NCBI RefSeq assembly: GCF_001422365.1 | Contig: NZ_LMMT01000010.1 | Coordinates: 1-64,000 of the forward strand | Direction: 5' to 3' | Length of the DNA stretch: 64,000 bases | Origin: Pseudorhodoferax sp. Leaf265 | GTDB lineage: Bacteria > Pseudomonadota > Gammaproteobacteria > Burkholderiales > Burkholderiaceae_C | Notes under the pieces: model-generated | Seen by the model: only the letters and a program-made list of their open reading frames with translations | Told to the model about the DNA's origin: nothing | The model's database searches: none | Part shown: in pieces, positions 50,368-58,244 of the stretch | Numbering within the stretch: the stretch's first letter is position 1 | Layout: every line of letters starts with the position of its first letter | Program-made: the position numbers and the translations under genes

Positions 50368-51441
50368 ATGCAACGCAGACAACTGATCCAGGCCGCCGGC
50401 GCACTGCCGCTGGCCGCCCTGGCCACCCGCAGCCACGCCTTCGACGGCGCCGAGCTGTACGCCGGCGAGAAGGCGCTGTACGAAGAAGCGAAGAAGGAAG
50501 GCATGTGCGTGTCGTTCGACACCGGGCCGGAATGGGCCAACTGGAAGTCGCTGTTCCGCGATTTCAAGAAGCGCTACCCCGAGATCGAGCTGACCTACAA
50601 CGACCTGGGCTCGGCCGCCACCGTGGTGGCGCTGGAGAAGATGCGCCGCCGTCCGCAGGCCGACACGGCCTACTACTTCGCGGCCTCGGCCGTGGACGCA
50701 GCCAAGAAGGACGTGGTCGCGCCCTTCAAGCCGATCGGCTTCGACAAGCTGCCGCCCGTGTTCCGCGAGGAAGAAGGCCGCTGGTTCACGATCCACACGC
50801 TCAACATCGCCTTCCTGGTCAACAAGAAGCTCGTAAAGAACGTGCCCACCGGCTGGGCCGACCTGCTCAAGCCCGAGTACAAGGGCGCGGTGAGCTACCT
50901 GGATCCGCGCAGCACCGGCGTGGGCCAGGTGCTGGTGTTCGCCGCGGCCTATGCGAACGGCGGCAGCGTGGACGACGTCAAACCCGGCACCGACTTCCTG
51001 GGCAAGCTGCACGCGGCCGGCAACGTGCAGCGCGTGGAGGGCACCACGCCCTACGCCAAGTTCCTCAAGGGCGAGATCCCGATCTGGATCAGCTACGAGA
51101 ACGACGGCTTGAAGGCCAAGCATGTGGACGGCATGGGCGACGCCTGCGAGGTGGTGATCCCCAAGGAGGCCAGCGTGGCCGCGCCCTACGCGATCAGCCT
51201 GGTCAAGAACGGCCCCAATCCCAACGCCGGCAAGCTGTGGCTGAACTTCATCATGAGCAGCGCCGGCCAGCAGCTGTTCGCGCAGGGCTACGTGCGGCCT
51301 GCCGTGCCGGGCACCGCGCTGCCGGCCGACGTGGCGGCCAAGATGCCCGCGGCCCCGCAGATCCGCCCGCTGGATGTGGTGAAAGCCTCGGCCAAGAAGG
51401 CCGAGGTCGACCAGCTCTGGACGCAAGCGACCTTGAAATGA
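50368..51441 (+). CDS. ABC transporter substrate-binding protein
   Basis: A 357-residue periplasmic binding protein of the AfuA/PhnS/PotD-like class. The signal peptide (RRQLIQAAGALPLAALATRSHA) is possibly Tat-like with RR at 3-4. The mature chain includes VSFDTGPEWANWKSLFRDFKKRYPEIELTYND, in parts EWANWKSLFRDF and PEIELTYND, then DPRSTGVGQVLVFAAAYANGG and WISYENDGLKA. Several acidic/aromatic residues could bind a cation or an amine. AAGGAG box before the ATG. The ligand is unknown. Confidence 0.88.
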   Translation: MQRRQLIQAAGALPLAALATRSHAFDGAELYAGEKALYEEAKKEGMCVSFDTGPEWANWKSLFRDFKKRYPEIELTYNDLGSAATVVALEKMRRRPQADTAYYFAASAVDAAKKDVVAPFKPIGFDKLPPVFREEEGRWFTIHTLNIAFLVNKKLVKNVPTGWADLLKPEYKGAVSYLDPRSTGVGQVLVFAAAYANGGSVDDVKPGTDFLGKLHAAGNVQRVEGTTPYAKFLKGEIPIWISYENDGLKAKHVDGMGDACEVVIPKEASVAAPYAISLVKNGPNPNAGKLWLNFIMSSAGQQLFAQGYVRPAVPGTALPADVAAKMPAAPQIRPLDVVKASAKKAEVDQLWTQATLK

Positions 51442-52259
51442 TCCGCCGCTTCGGCGCTTGGCCCGCCTGGGCCTTCATGGCGGTGTTCTTTGCCCTGCCG
51501 CTGGGCGCCCTGCTGCCCGAGGCCTTGGGCGACGGCGGTGGCGCGTTCGCGCGACTGTTCGCCAACCCGCTCCTGCCCGGCGCACTGCGCAACACGCTGG
51601 CGCTGGGGCTCACGGCGGGTGCGGTGTCGGCCCTGGTCGGCACCGCGGTGGCCGTGGAGCTGGCACGCCAGCCGCCGGCCCGCAGGCACTGGATGATGAC
51701 GCTGCTGAGCCTGCCGCTGGCCTTCTCGGGCCTGGTGATCGCCTACGGCTTCATCCTGGCCTTCGGCCGCGCCGGCTTCGTCACGCAGTTGCTGGCCGGC
51801 CTGGGCGCCGATCCGGCCGAGGTGGGCAGCTGGATCTACGGCGCCGTGGGCCTGGGCATGGCCTATGCCTATTACCTGGTGCCGCGCGTGGCGCTGTCGC
51901 TGTACCCCGTGTTCGTGAACCTGGACCTGCGGCCGATGCAGGCCGCACGCACGCTGGGCGCCACGCGCTGGCGCGCGTTCCGCGACACGGTGCTGGCCGA
52001 GGTCGCACCCTCGGTGCTGTCCAACGCCTGCCTGGTCGCGGCCATCGCCATGGGCACCTACGGCACGGCGCTGGCGCTGGTCGGCACACAGCTCAACATC
52101 CTGCCGCTGATGCTCTATGCGCAGGTGGGTGACGGCGGGTCCGACTTCGGTGTGGCGGCGGCCTTGTCGCTGCTGTTGATGGCGCTGTGCGTCGTGGTGA
52201 TGGGCTTGGGAGATGTGATTGCACGCAGAAGAGAACGCGGTGGCGCAGCCGGGCACTGA
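51438..52259 (+). CDS. ABC transporter permease 2
   Basis: A 273-residue permease with about six hydrophobic segments (WAFMAVFFALPLGALLPE, LALGLTAGAVSALVGTAVAV, LSLPLAFSGLVIAYGFILAF) and an EAA loop (MQAARTLGATRWRAFRDTVLAE). It overlaps the binding-protein stop by 4 bp (ATGA). It completes a heterodimeric channel with permease 1. The next gene starts 1 bp after its stop. Confidence 0.9.
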   Translation: MIRRFGAWPAWAFMAVFFALPLGALLPEALGDGGGAFARLFANPLLPGALRNTLALGLTAGAVSALVGTAVAVELARQPPARRHWMMTLLSLPLAFSGLVIAYGFILAFGRAGFVTQLLAGLGADPAEVGSWIYGAVGLGMAYAYYLVPRVALSLYPVFVNLDLRPMQAARTLGATRWRAFRDTVLAEVAPSVLSNACLVAAIAMGTYGTALALVGTQLNILPLMLYAQVGDGGSDFGVAAALSLLLMALCVVVMGLGDVIARRRERGGAAGH

Positions 52260-52260
52260 C

Positions 52261-52794
52261 ATGGACTATCCGGCCGCGCTGACCGAGGCGCTGCAGCGCC
52301 TGGCCCAGCGCCAGCAGGGTGCGCAGCGCCACATGCGGCCGGTCGGCATCATCGGGCCAGGCGACGGCGACGCCCAGGTCTGCGCGGCCGCCCAGGAAGT
52401 CGCCCACGCCCTGGCCCAGGCCGGCATGGCCATCGTCTGCGGCGGCCGCGGCGGCGTGATGGCGGCCGCCTCGCGCGGCGCGCGCGAAGGCGGCGGCATC
52501 GCCATCGGCATCCTGCCCGAGGAAGACACGCGCAACGCCAATCCGTGGCTCAGCGTGGCCATCGCCACCGGCATGGGCGAGATGCGCAACGCGCTGGTGG
52601 CCCGCAGCGCGCTGTGCCTGGCCGCTATCGGCGGCAACATGGGCACGCTGTCGGAGATGGCGCTGGGCCTGAAGTGGGGCACGCCGGTGTTCGTGCTGCA
52701 TGGCGACGTGGCGCTGCCCGGCGCGGTGCAGGTGACCGATGTCCAGGACATGCTGGCCCGGCTGGTCGATGCGCTGCTGGCCCTGCCGGCCTGA
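52261..52794 (+). CDS. LOG/SLOG-family nucleotide-binding protein (TIGR00725-like)
   Basis: A 177-residue Rossmann-like protein: VGIIGPGDGDAQ at about 27-38, AIVCGGRGGVMAAASRGAREGGG (the SLOG glycine loop, about 57-79), and IGGNMGTLSEMALGLKWGTPVFVLHG, which parallels the PGGxGT-E motif of lysine-decarboxylase-like LOG proteins. Relatives include cytokinin-activating and nucleotide-5'-monophosphate nucleosidases, but the catalytic Arg/Glu pair is altered here, so a sensor role is possible. It is tightly linked to the ABC operon. Confidence 0.85.
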   Translation: MDYPAALTEALQRLAQRQQGAQRHMRPVGIIGPGDGDAQVCAAAQEVAHALAQAGMAIVCGGRGGVMAAASRGAREGGGIAIGILPEEDTRNANPWLSVAIATGMGEMRNALVARSALCLAAIGGNMGTLSEMALGLKWGTPVFVLHGDVALPGAVQVTDVQDMLARLVDALLALPA

Positions 52795-52811
52795 GCGCAC
52801 CGCCGCCCACT

Positions 52812-53789
52812 TCATTTGAACGGCAGCTTGCTGCCCGAGATCGCGCGCTCGAGCAGCACGTCGTCACGGAAGCGGAACAGCATGGCCGGCCGGCCCGAGC
52901 CGCCCTGCGCCAGCGCGCCGGTCTCCTCGACCAGGGCCTGCTGCTCGACCTGGCGGCGGAAGTTCTGCTTGTGCAGCGCATGGCCGGCCAGCGCCTCCAC
53001 GGTCTGCTGCAATTGCAGCAGCGTGAAGGCATCGGGCATGAGTTCGAACACCACGGGCCGGTACTTGATCTTGGCGCGCAGCCGCGCGATGCCGGTGGCC
53101 AGGATGCGGCGGAAGTCCTCGCGCATGGGCTGGCCCGTGGGCAGCACGGGCGCGCCGGCGCGGCTGCGGCCCAGGGCCTCGGGCACCAGGCGGGCTTCGA
53201 ACAGCAGCTCGTAGCGCTGCAGCACGAAGTCCTCGTTCCAGGCCGAGCCGCCGAGGCCGAAGGCCGTGTCCACGCGCAGGCGGCGCTGCTGCGCGCTGGC
53301 GGCGTCGGGCGCGGCATCGCGCCAGGCTGCCAGGGCCGGCAGGATCTGGCCGGCCAGCAAGGCCTCGGCCGCATCCGAGCGCCGGTCTTCCCAGGGGAAG
53401 TAGCGGTACCAGTCGCGCCAGCCGCTGGCTTCGTCGATGGCCGCGGCCTCGCGCGTGAGGCCCAGGTAGCTGACCGAGATCACGCGGCGGCCCTGGTCGC
53501 GCGCACGGTCGCGGTCGGCGAAGGTGTAGAGCTGCTCGATGTAGCCGATCGGGTGGTGCGTCTGCCGCTCGATCCAGGCGCGCATGCCGGCCTGCAGCGA
53601 GCGGTGCGTCTGCTCGAACGGCCCGCTGGGCAGCGCCAGCCCCTTGTGCGTGGTCAGGATGCGCGCCTGCCCGGCCGTCACGGCGACGAGCACGGCCACC
53701 AGTTCGGCGGTGATCGGCTGAGACGGTGGGGAGGCTTCGGACAAAGGGCGTGGGGCGGCGGGAACGGCTCCGCATTGTGCCGTCGCCAC
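52812..53789 (-). CDS. NadQ/NrtR-like regulator of NAD metabolism (Nudix-like domain plus winged helix)
   Basis: A 325-residue protein. The N-terminal ~150 residues fold like a Nudix domain (ITAELVAVLVAVTAGQARILTTHKG, GYIEQLYTFADRDR, VISVSYLGL), but the Nudix box near SGPFEQTHRSLQAGMRAWIE lacks the full catalytic REUxEE set. The C-terminal winged helix (MPDAFTLLQLQQTVEALAGH, HKQNFRRQV, LVEETG) matches NrtR/NadQ repressors. Such proteins sense NAD-related metabolites and repress nad genes. The start is GTG 53789; a TTG further in is possible. Candidate target: the paired palindromes at nadC. Confidence 0.78.
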   Translation of the reverse strand: MATAQCGAVPAAPRPLSEASPPSQPITAELVAVLVAVTAGQARILTTHKGLALPSGPFEQTHRSLQAGMRAWIERQTHHPIGYIEQLYTFADRDRARDQGRRVISVSYLGLTREAAAIDEASGWRDWYRYFPWEDRRSDAAEALLAGQILPALAAWRDAAPDAASAQQRRLRVDTAFGLGGSAWNEDFVLQRYELLFEARLVPEALGRSRAGAPVLPTGQPMREDFRRILATGIARLRAKIKYRPVVFELMPDAFTLLQLQQTVEALAGHALHKQNFRRQVEQQALVEETGALAQGGSGRPAMLFRFRDDVLLERAISGSKLPFK

Positions 53790-53830
53790 GCTTCTATCAT
53801 TCGCCCTCCCCCCCCCCGCAGACCTTGCCG

Positions 53831-54721
53831 GTGCGCCTGAACCTCTATTCGCTGCAACTCTTCGTCGCCGTGGTCGAGGAAGGCACGATCGCCGCGGCGG
53901 CCGAGCGCGAGCACATCGCGACCTCGGCGCTCAGCAAGCGCATCTCCGAGCTCGAGCGCCAGGTCGGCACGCCGCTCTTGATCCGCCGCGCGCGCGGCGT
54001 CGAGCCGACCGAGGCCGGCCGCAACCTGGCACGCGGCGCACGCCAGCTGCTGCACAACGCCGAGGGCCTGGCCGACACCATCCGTGACCAGGCCAGCGGC
54101 GCAGCCGGCCACGTGCGGCTGGCGGCCAACCTCTCGTCGATCACGCAGTTCCTGCCGAACGACCTGGCCCGCTTCGCGCGCCAGCACCCGCGCGTGCAAA
54201 TCGACCTGGAGGAGCGCGTGAGCTCGGTCGTCACGCGGCTGGTGCTGGACAACGCGGCCGACATCGGCATCTTCACGAGCGCGCTGGACCTGCAGGGCCT
54301 CACGGTGTTCCCGTACCGGCGCGACCGCATGGTGCTGGTGGTGCCGGCGGCGCACCCGCTGGCCGGCCACCGCGCGTTGGCCTATGCCGACACGCTGGCG
54401 TACGACCAGGTCGGCATGCACCGCGGCAGCGCCGGCAACGAAATGCTGATGCGCGCGGCCACAGCCGCCAACCTGCCGCTGCGCATGCGCTTTCAGGTGA
54501 CCTCCTACGACGCCATGGTCGCCATGGTCAAGGCCGGCTTCGGCGTGGGCGTGATGCCGGGCGAGGCGCTGGCGCTGTACGCGGGCGACGGCCTGGCCAC
54601 CATCGCGCTGACGGACGGCTGGGCGCAACGCGAACTCAAGATCTGCGTGCGCGCAGGCGAGGGCCTGCCCAACGCGAGCCGGCTGCTGCTGGCCCACCTG
54701 CAGGCGGCGGCCCTAGGCTGA
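53831..54721 (+). CDS. LysR family transcriptional regulator
   Basis: A 296-residue LysR protein: HTH residues about 3-60 (LYSLQLFVAVVEEGTIAAAAERE, SALSKRISELERQVG) and an effector domain with VRLAANLSSITQFLPNDLARF, then GVGVMPGEALALY. GTG 53831 is chosen; a TTG two codons earlier is open. Neither has a clear ribosome box and a C-rich run (53806-53817) lies upstream. Its 3' end overlaps the convergent CoA-transferase gene by 9 bp, so it probably controls that module, although it faces away from the HMG-CoA-lyase gene. Confidence 0.88.
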   Translation: MRLNLYSLQLFVAVVEEGTIAAAAEREHIATSALSKRISELERQVGTPLLIRRARGVEPTEAGRNLARGARQLLHNAEGLADTIRDQASGAAGHVRLAANLSSITQFLPNDLARFARQHPRVQIDLEERVSSVVTRLVLDNAADIGIFTSALDLQGLTVFPYRRDRMVLVVPAAHPLAGHRALAYADTLAYDQVGMHRGSAGNEMLMRAATAANLPLRMRFQVTSYDAMVAMVKAGFGVGVMPGEALALYAGDGLATIALTDGWAQRELKICVRAGEGLPNASRLLLAHLQAAALG

Positions 54722-55876
54722 CAGCACCGCGATCTCGGCCTCGCTGAGCCCGGCCTCGCGCAACACCTCGGCCGTGTGCGCGCCCGGGTCCGGCGCCGGC
54801 AGGCGCACGGCGCACGGCGCCTCGGAGAACTTGACCGGAAAGCCGCTCATGCGCACCGGCCCGTGGCCCGGGTGCTCCACCTCCAGCAGCATCTGCTGCG
54901 ACAGCACCTGCGGGTCGCTGTAGACCTCGGCCAGGTTCATGACGGTGCCGCAGGGTACGCCGGCCGCGTTGAGCGTGGCGATCCAGTGCGCCTTGTCGTG
55001 GCGCGAGACGGCCACGTTCACATGCGCATTGATCGCGGCACGGTGCTGCACGCGCAGTGCGTTGGTGGCAAAGCGCGGGTCCTCGCGCAGGTGCGTGAGG
55101 TCCAAGGCCTGCAGAAGCTTGTGGTAGACCGCATCGTTGGACGGCGCGACCGCGATCTCGCCGTCGCTGGCCGTGAACAGGCCGTAGGGCGCGACGAGCA
55201 GGTGGTCGTTGCCGGTCGGCACGGGCAGCCTGCCAGTGGCCAGGAAGTCCGCGCTCGCGAAAGCACCGAAGCTGATCAGCCCGTCCACCAGAGAGGCGCC
55301 CACGCGCTCGCCCTGCCCCGTGCGCGCGCGCCGCACCAGCGCGGCGGCCGTGCCGAGCGCGGCGTAGCAGCCCGCGATCAGGTCGCTGACCGGCAGCGTG
55401 CTGCGCATGGGGCCGGTCTCGGGCGTGCCGTTCATGCTCATGAAGCCGCTCATGGCCTGGGCGATGAAGTCGAAGGCCGGCCGGTCCACATAGGGGCCGG
55501 AAGGGCCGAAGCCGGTCACGCTGGTGTGCACGATGCCGGGGGCCAGCGCGCGCAGCGGCTCCCAGCCCAGGCCCATGCGCTCCATCACGCCCGGGCGGAA
55601 GTTGTCGACCACCACGTCGGCGCCTGCGATGAGCCGGCGCAGCGCGGCCATGCCGGCCTCGGACTTGAGGTCCAGCCGCACCGAGCGCTTGTTGCGGTTG
55701 AACGCGGCGAAGTACCAGCTCATGCCGTCGACGATCTCGCCCTGCCCGCGCACCGGGTCGCCCTCGGGCGCCTCGATCTTGACGACGTCGGCCCCCATGT
55801 CGGCGAGCAGCATGGTGCAGAACGGGCCGGAGAGGATGCGCGTCAGATCGATGACGCGGATGCCGCTCAACTGCAT
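54713..55876 (-). CDS. CaiB/BaiF-family CoA transferase
   Basis: A 387-residue class III CoA transferase: GIRVIDLTRILSGPFCTMLLADMGADVVKIE at the N-terminus (in pieces VIDLTRILSGPFC and MGADVVKIEAPEGDP), FNRNKRSVRLDLKSEAG, and the catalytic Asp region FDFIAQAMSGFMSMNGTPE with VSDLIAGCYAALG. It transfers CoA between carboxylic acids. AGGAG box before ATG 55876. It is divergent from an HMG-CoA-lyase-like gene 139 bp away; together they would activate and cleave a branched dicarboxylic or hydroxy acid. Confidence 0.92.
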   Translation of the reverse strand: MQLSGIRVIDLTRILSGPFCTMLLADMGADVVKIEAPEGDPVRGQGEIVDGMSWYFAAFNRNKRSVRLDLKSEAGMAALRRLIAGADVVVDNFRPGVMERMGLGWEPLRALAPGIVHTSVTGFGPSGPYVDRPAFDFIAQAMSGFMSMNGTPETGPMRSTLPVSDLIAGCYAALGTAAALVRRARTGQGERVGASLVDGLISFGAFASADFLATGRLPVPTGNDHLLVAPYGLFTASDGEIAVAPSNDAVYHKLLQALDLTHLREDPRFATNALRVQHRAAINAHVNVAVSRHDKAHWIATLNAAGVPCGTVMNLAEVYSDPQVLSQQMLLEVEHPGHGPVRMSGFPVKFSEAPCAVRLPAPDPGAHTAEVLREAGLSEAEIAVLSA

Positions 55877-56015
55877 GAAGAAATCTCCTGTGTCTGAAGC
55901 AGGCGCGATCTTGCGGCATGCGCAGCGCCCACGCATCGCATTTGGCGATGCCGCCCTGCCCATCGGCCAAGCCAGCACCGGCCCGCGCCGCTATGCTGGC
56001 CGCAGGAGATCCCGC

Positions 56016-56966
56016 ATGCCCACGTCCCCCACCTACCCCGCCCAGGTCCGCATCACCGAGGTCGGCCTGCGCGACGGCCTGCAGTCCGAGGCCGCGTTCG
56101 TGCCCACCGCCACCAAGGTCGCGCTGCTGGAGCGGCTCATGGACGCCGGCGTGCGCCACTTCGAGGCCACGTCCTTCGTCTCGCCGCGCGCCGTGCCGCA
56201 GCTGCGCGACGCGGCCGAACTGCTGGCCACGGTGCGGCGCCGCCCGGGCGTGCAGCTCTCGGTGCTGGCCCCCAACCGCAAGGGCGTGGAGCGCGCGCTG
56301 GCCGCCGATGCCGACGAGGCGGTGGTCTTCCTCTCGGCCTCGGAGACGCACAACCGCAAGAACCTGAACCGCAGCATCGCCGACTCGCTGCAGGACATGC
56401 GCGAGATCGCCGCCATCGCGCGCGGCGCGCCGATGCGCCTGCACGGCGCCATCGCCTGCGCCTTCGGCTGTCCGTTCGAAGGCGACGTGGCGCTGGACCA
56501 GGTCGAGGCCATCGCGCGGCAGTTCGCCGAACTCGGCTTTTCTGGCCTCACGCTGGGCGACACCACGGGAATGGCCACGCCGCCACTCGTGCGCGCCACC
56601 GTGCAGCGCCTGGCCGCGCGCGTGCCGCAGCTGCCGGTGGCACTGCATTTCCACAACACGCGCGGCCTGGGCCTGGCCAATGTCATGGAAGGCCTGGCGC
56701 TGGGCGTCACACGCTACGAGGCCGCGCTGGCCGGCACGGGCGGCTGCCCGTTCGCGCCCGGTGCCACGGGCAATGTCTGCACCGAGGACACCGTGCACCT
56801 CATGGAGCAGTTGGGCATTGCCACCGGCATCGACCTGGACGCGCTGTGCGAGGCCGCACGCGAACTCGAGCGCGTGCTGGGCCGGCCGCTGCCGGGGCAG
56901 GTCATGCGCGCCGGCCCGCGGCTGCGGCGCTATGCCGCGGAAGCCCAGGCTGCCGCCGTCGGCTGA
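56016..56966 (+). CDS. HMG-CoA lyase-like protein
   Basis: A 316-residue TIM-barrel lyase: the catalytic Arg lies in EVGLRDGLQSE (about 15-25), substrate region FEATSFVSPRAVPQL, metal-site LHFHNTRGLGLAN and the flexible Cys loop GGCPFAPGATGN (about 250), all typical of HMG-CoA lyases. It cleaves 3-hydroxy-3-methylglutaryl-CoA or a relative (citramalyl-CoA-type) to acetyl-CoA or pyruvate plus an acid. AGGAG before ATG 56016. The pairing with a CoA transferase and a Bug protein suggests uptake and degradation of an external acid rather than leucine breakdown. Confidence 0.92.
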   Translation: MPTSPTYPAQVRITEVGLRDGLQSEAAFVPTATKVALLERLMDAGVRHFEATSFVSPRAVPQLRDAAELLATVRRRPGVQLSVLAPNRKGVERALAADADEAVVFLSASETHNRKNLNRSIADSLQDMREIAAIARGAPMRLHGAIACAFGCPFEGDVALDQVEAIARQFAELGFSGLTLGDTTGMATPPLVRATVQRLAARVPQLPVALHFHNTRGLGLANVMEGLALGVTRYEAALAGTGGCPFAPGATGNVCTEDTVHLMEQLGIATGIDLDALCEAARELERVLGRPLPGQVMRAGPRLRRYAAEAQAAAVG

Positions 56967-57929
56967 CTATTCGAGCTGGATCTTCGCGGTCGCGATGACC
57001 TCGCGCCACTGCGCGATGTCGGCGGCCAGGCGCTCGCCCAGCGCCTGCGGCGTGCCGGGCCGCACCTCGCCGCCCTGGGCGTGGACGGCGCTCAGCAGCT
57101 CGGGCAGTTGCAGCACCTTGCCCAGCGCGGCGTTGAGCTGCGCCACCACGGGCGCGGGCACGCCGGCCGGCGCGAACACGGCGTACCAGACGTTCACGTC
57201 GAAGTCCTGCACGCCGCTCTCGGCAATCGTCGGCACGTCCGGCAGGATGGCGCTGCGCCGCGCCGAACTCACGGCCAGCGGCCGCAGCTTGCCGGCTTGC
57301 ACCTGGGCCAGCGCCGAGGGGATCGAGGACGACAGCACCGTGACCTGGCCGCTGACCACGTCCACGAGCGCGGGCGCCGACCCCTTGTACGGGATGTGCT
57401 GCATCTTCGCGCCCGCACGCAGCTGGAACAGCTCGCCCACCAGGTGCGAGACCGTGCCGTTGCCGGCCGAGGCGAAGGTGATGCGTCCAGGCTCGCGCGC
57501 GGCCGCCACCACGTCGGCCAGCGTCCTGTAAGGCGAGGCGGACGAGGTCAGCAGGATGATGGGGAAGTCCGCCACGTTGGTGACGGGCTGCAGGTCGCGC
57601 TGCGGCTGGTAGGCCAGGCCCTTGTACAAGAGGGGCGCCACGCCCAGGTTGTCGAGCTGGCCCAGCAGCAGCGTGTGGCCGCTGGCTTCGGCCTTGGCCG
57701 CCTCGGCCACGCCGATGGTGCCGCCGGCACCGGCCTTGTTGTCGGGCACCACGGTCCAGCCCGTGGACTCGGCCAGCCGCATGGACACGGTGCGCGCCAT
57801 GAAGTCGGTGCCGCCACCGGGCGGGAACGGCACGATCATGCGGATCGGCTTGTTCGGGAAGGCCTGCCCGCGCGCTGGCGCGGCAGCGGCCAGCGCGAGG
57901 GCGCTGGCCAGCAGTTGTCTGCGGTCCAT
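56967..57929 (-). CDS. Bug-family tripartite tricarboxylate-type substrate-binding protein
   Basis: A 320-residue periplasmic binding protein: signal peptide (RRQLLASALALAAAAPARGQ), then FPNKPIRMIVPFPPGGGTDFMAR and VVPDNKAGAGGTIGVAEAA, HIPYKGSAPALVDVVSGQV, and VNVWYAVFAPAGVP, all standard Bug segments. AAGGAG before ATG 57929. It is stop-to-stop with the HMG-CoA lyase gene. It probably delivers the carboxylic acid degraded by the neighbouring enzymes. No membrane subunits are nearby. Confidence 0.92.
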   Translation of the reverse strand: MDRRQLLASALALAAAAPARGQAFPNKPIRMIVPFPPGGGTDFMARTVSMRLAESTGWTVVPDNKAGAGGTIGVAEAAKAEASGHTLLLGQLDNLGVAPLLYKGLAYQPQRDLQPVTNVADFPIILLTSSASPYRTLADVVAAAREPGRITFASAGNGTVSHLVGELFQLRAGAKMQHIPYKGSAPALVDVVSGQVTVLSSSIPSALAQVQAGKLRPLAVSSARRSAILPDVPTIAESGVQDFDVNVWYAVFAPAGVPAPVVAQLNAALGKVLQLPELLSAVHAQGGEVRPGTPQALGERLAADIAQWREVIATAKIQLE

Positions 57930-58244
57930 GTCGTCTCCTTGTTGTCGTGGCCGGGGGGTTGCTCCCGCCCCCGTGCCGGTCCATGATCCCGGCCCGCGTG
58001 GCTGGCTGCGTGCATTTTTTTCGGCCACGCATCGCGCAGCGCGACGGCACCAGCCGACTGACACGGCGCTGACAACCACGGCGTCCATCCGCGTGAAAAA
58101 CCTTCACAAGCCCGCCGCCGGCATTTCAAACCCTGCAGCGACCGCGCGCCCTACAGTCCGACGCGCCGTGCACCGCGCACCCGGGCGCCCGCCGCTCCGT
58201 GCCCGCTGCACCACCACTTTTTCAATACCGGCAGGAGACCCGCC
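57930..58244. promoter_or_regulatory. 315-bp divergent region between the Bug gene and the lactate permease
   Basis: No gene is visible. It must hold the promoters of both neighbours. I see a T-run (58014-58020) near GCGTGGC/GCCACGC, which could pair over a large loop, and two TGACA segments at 58059-58075, but no clear dyad operator for an LldR- or PdhR-type regulator. The last bases before 58245 carry the permease ribosome site (CAGGAG). Confidence 0.4.

Noticed and set aside
53806-53817. C-run upstream of the LysR gene as a phase-variable tract
   Set aside because: Homopolymeric C of this length could slip, but it lies outside both coding starts and no frame depends on it.
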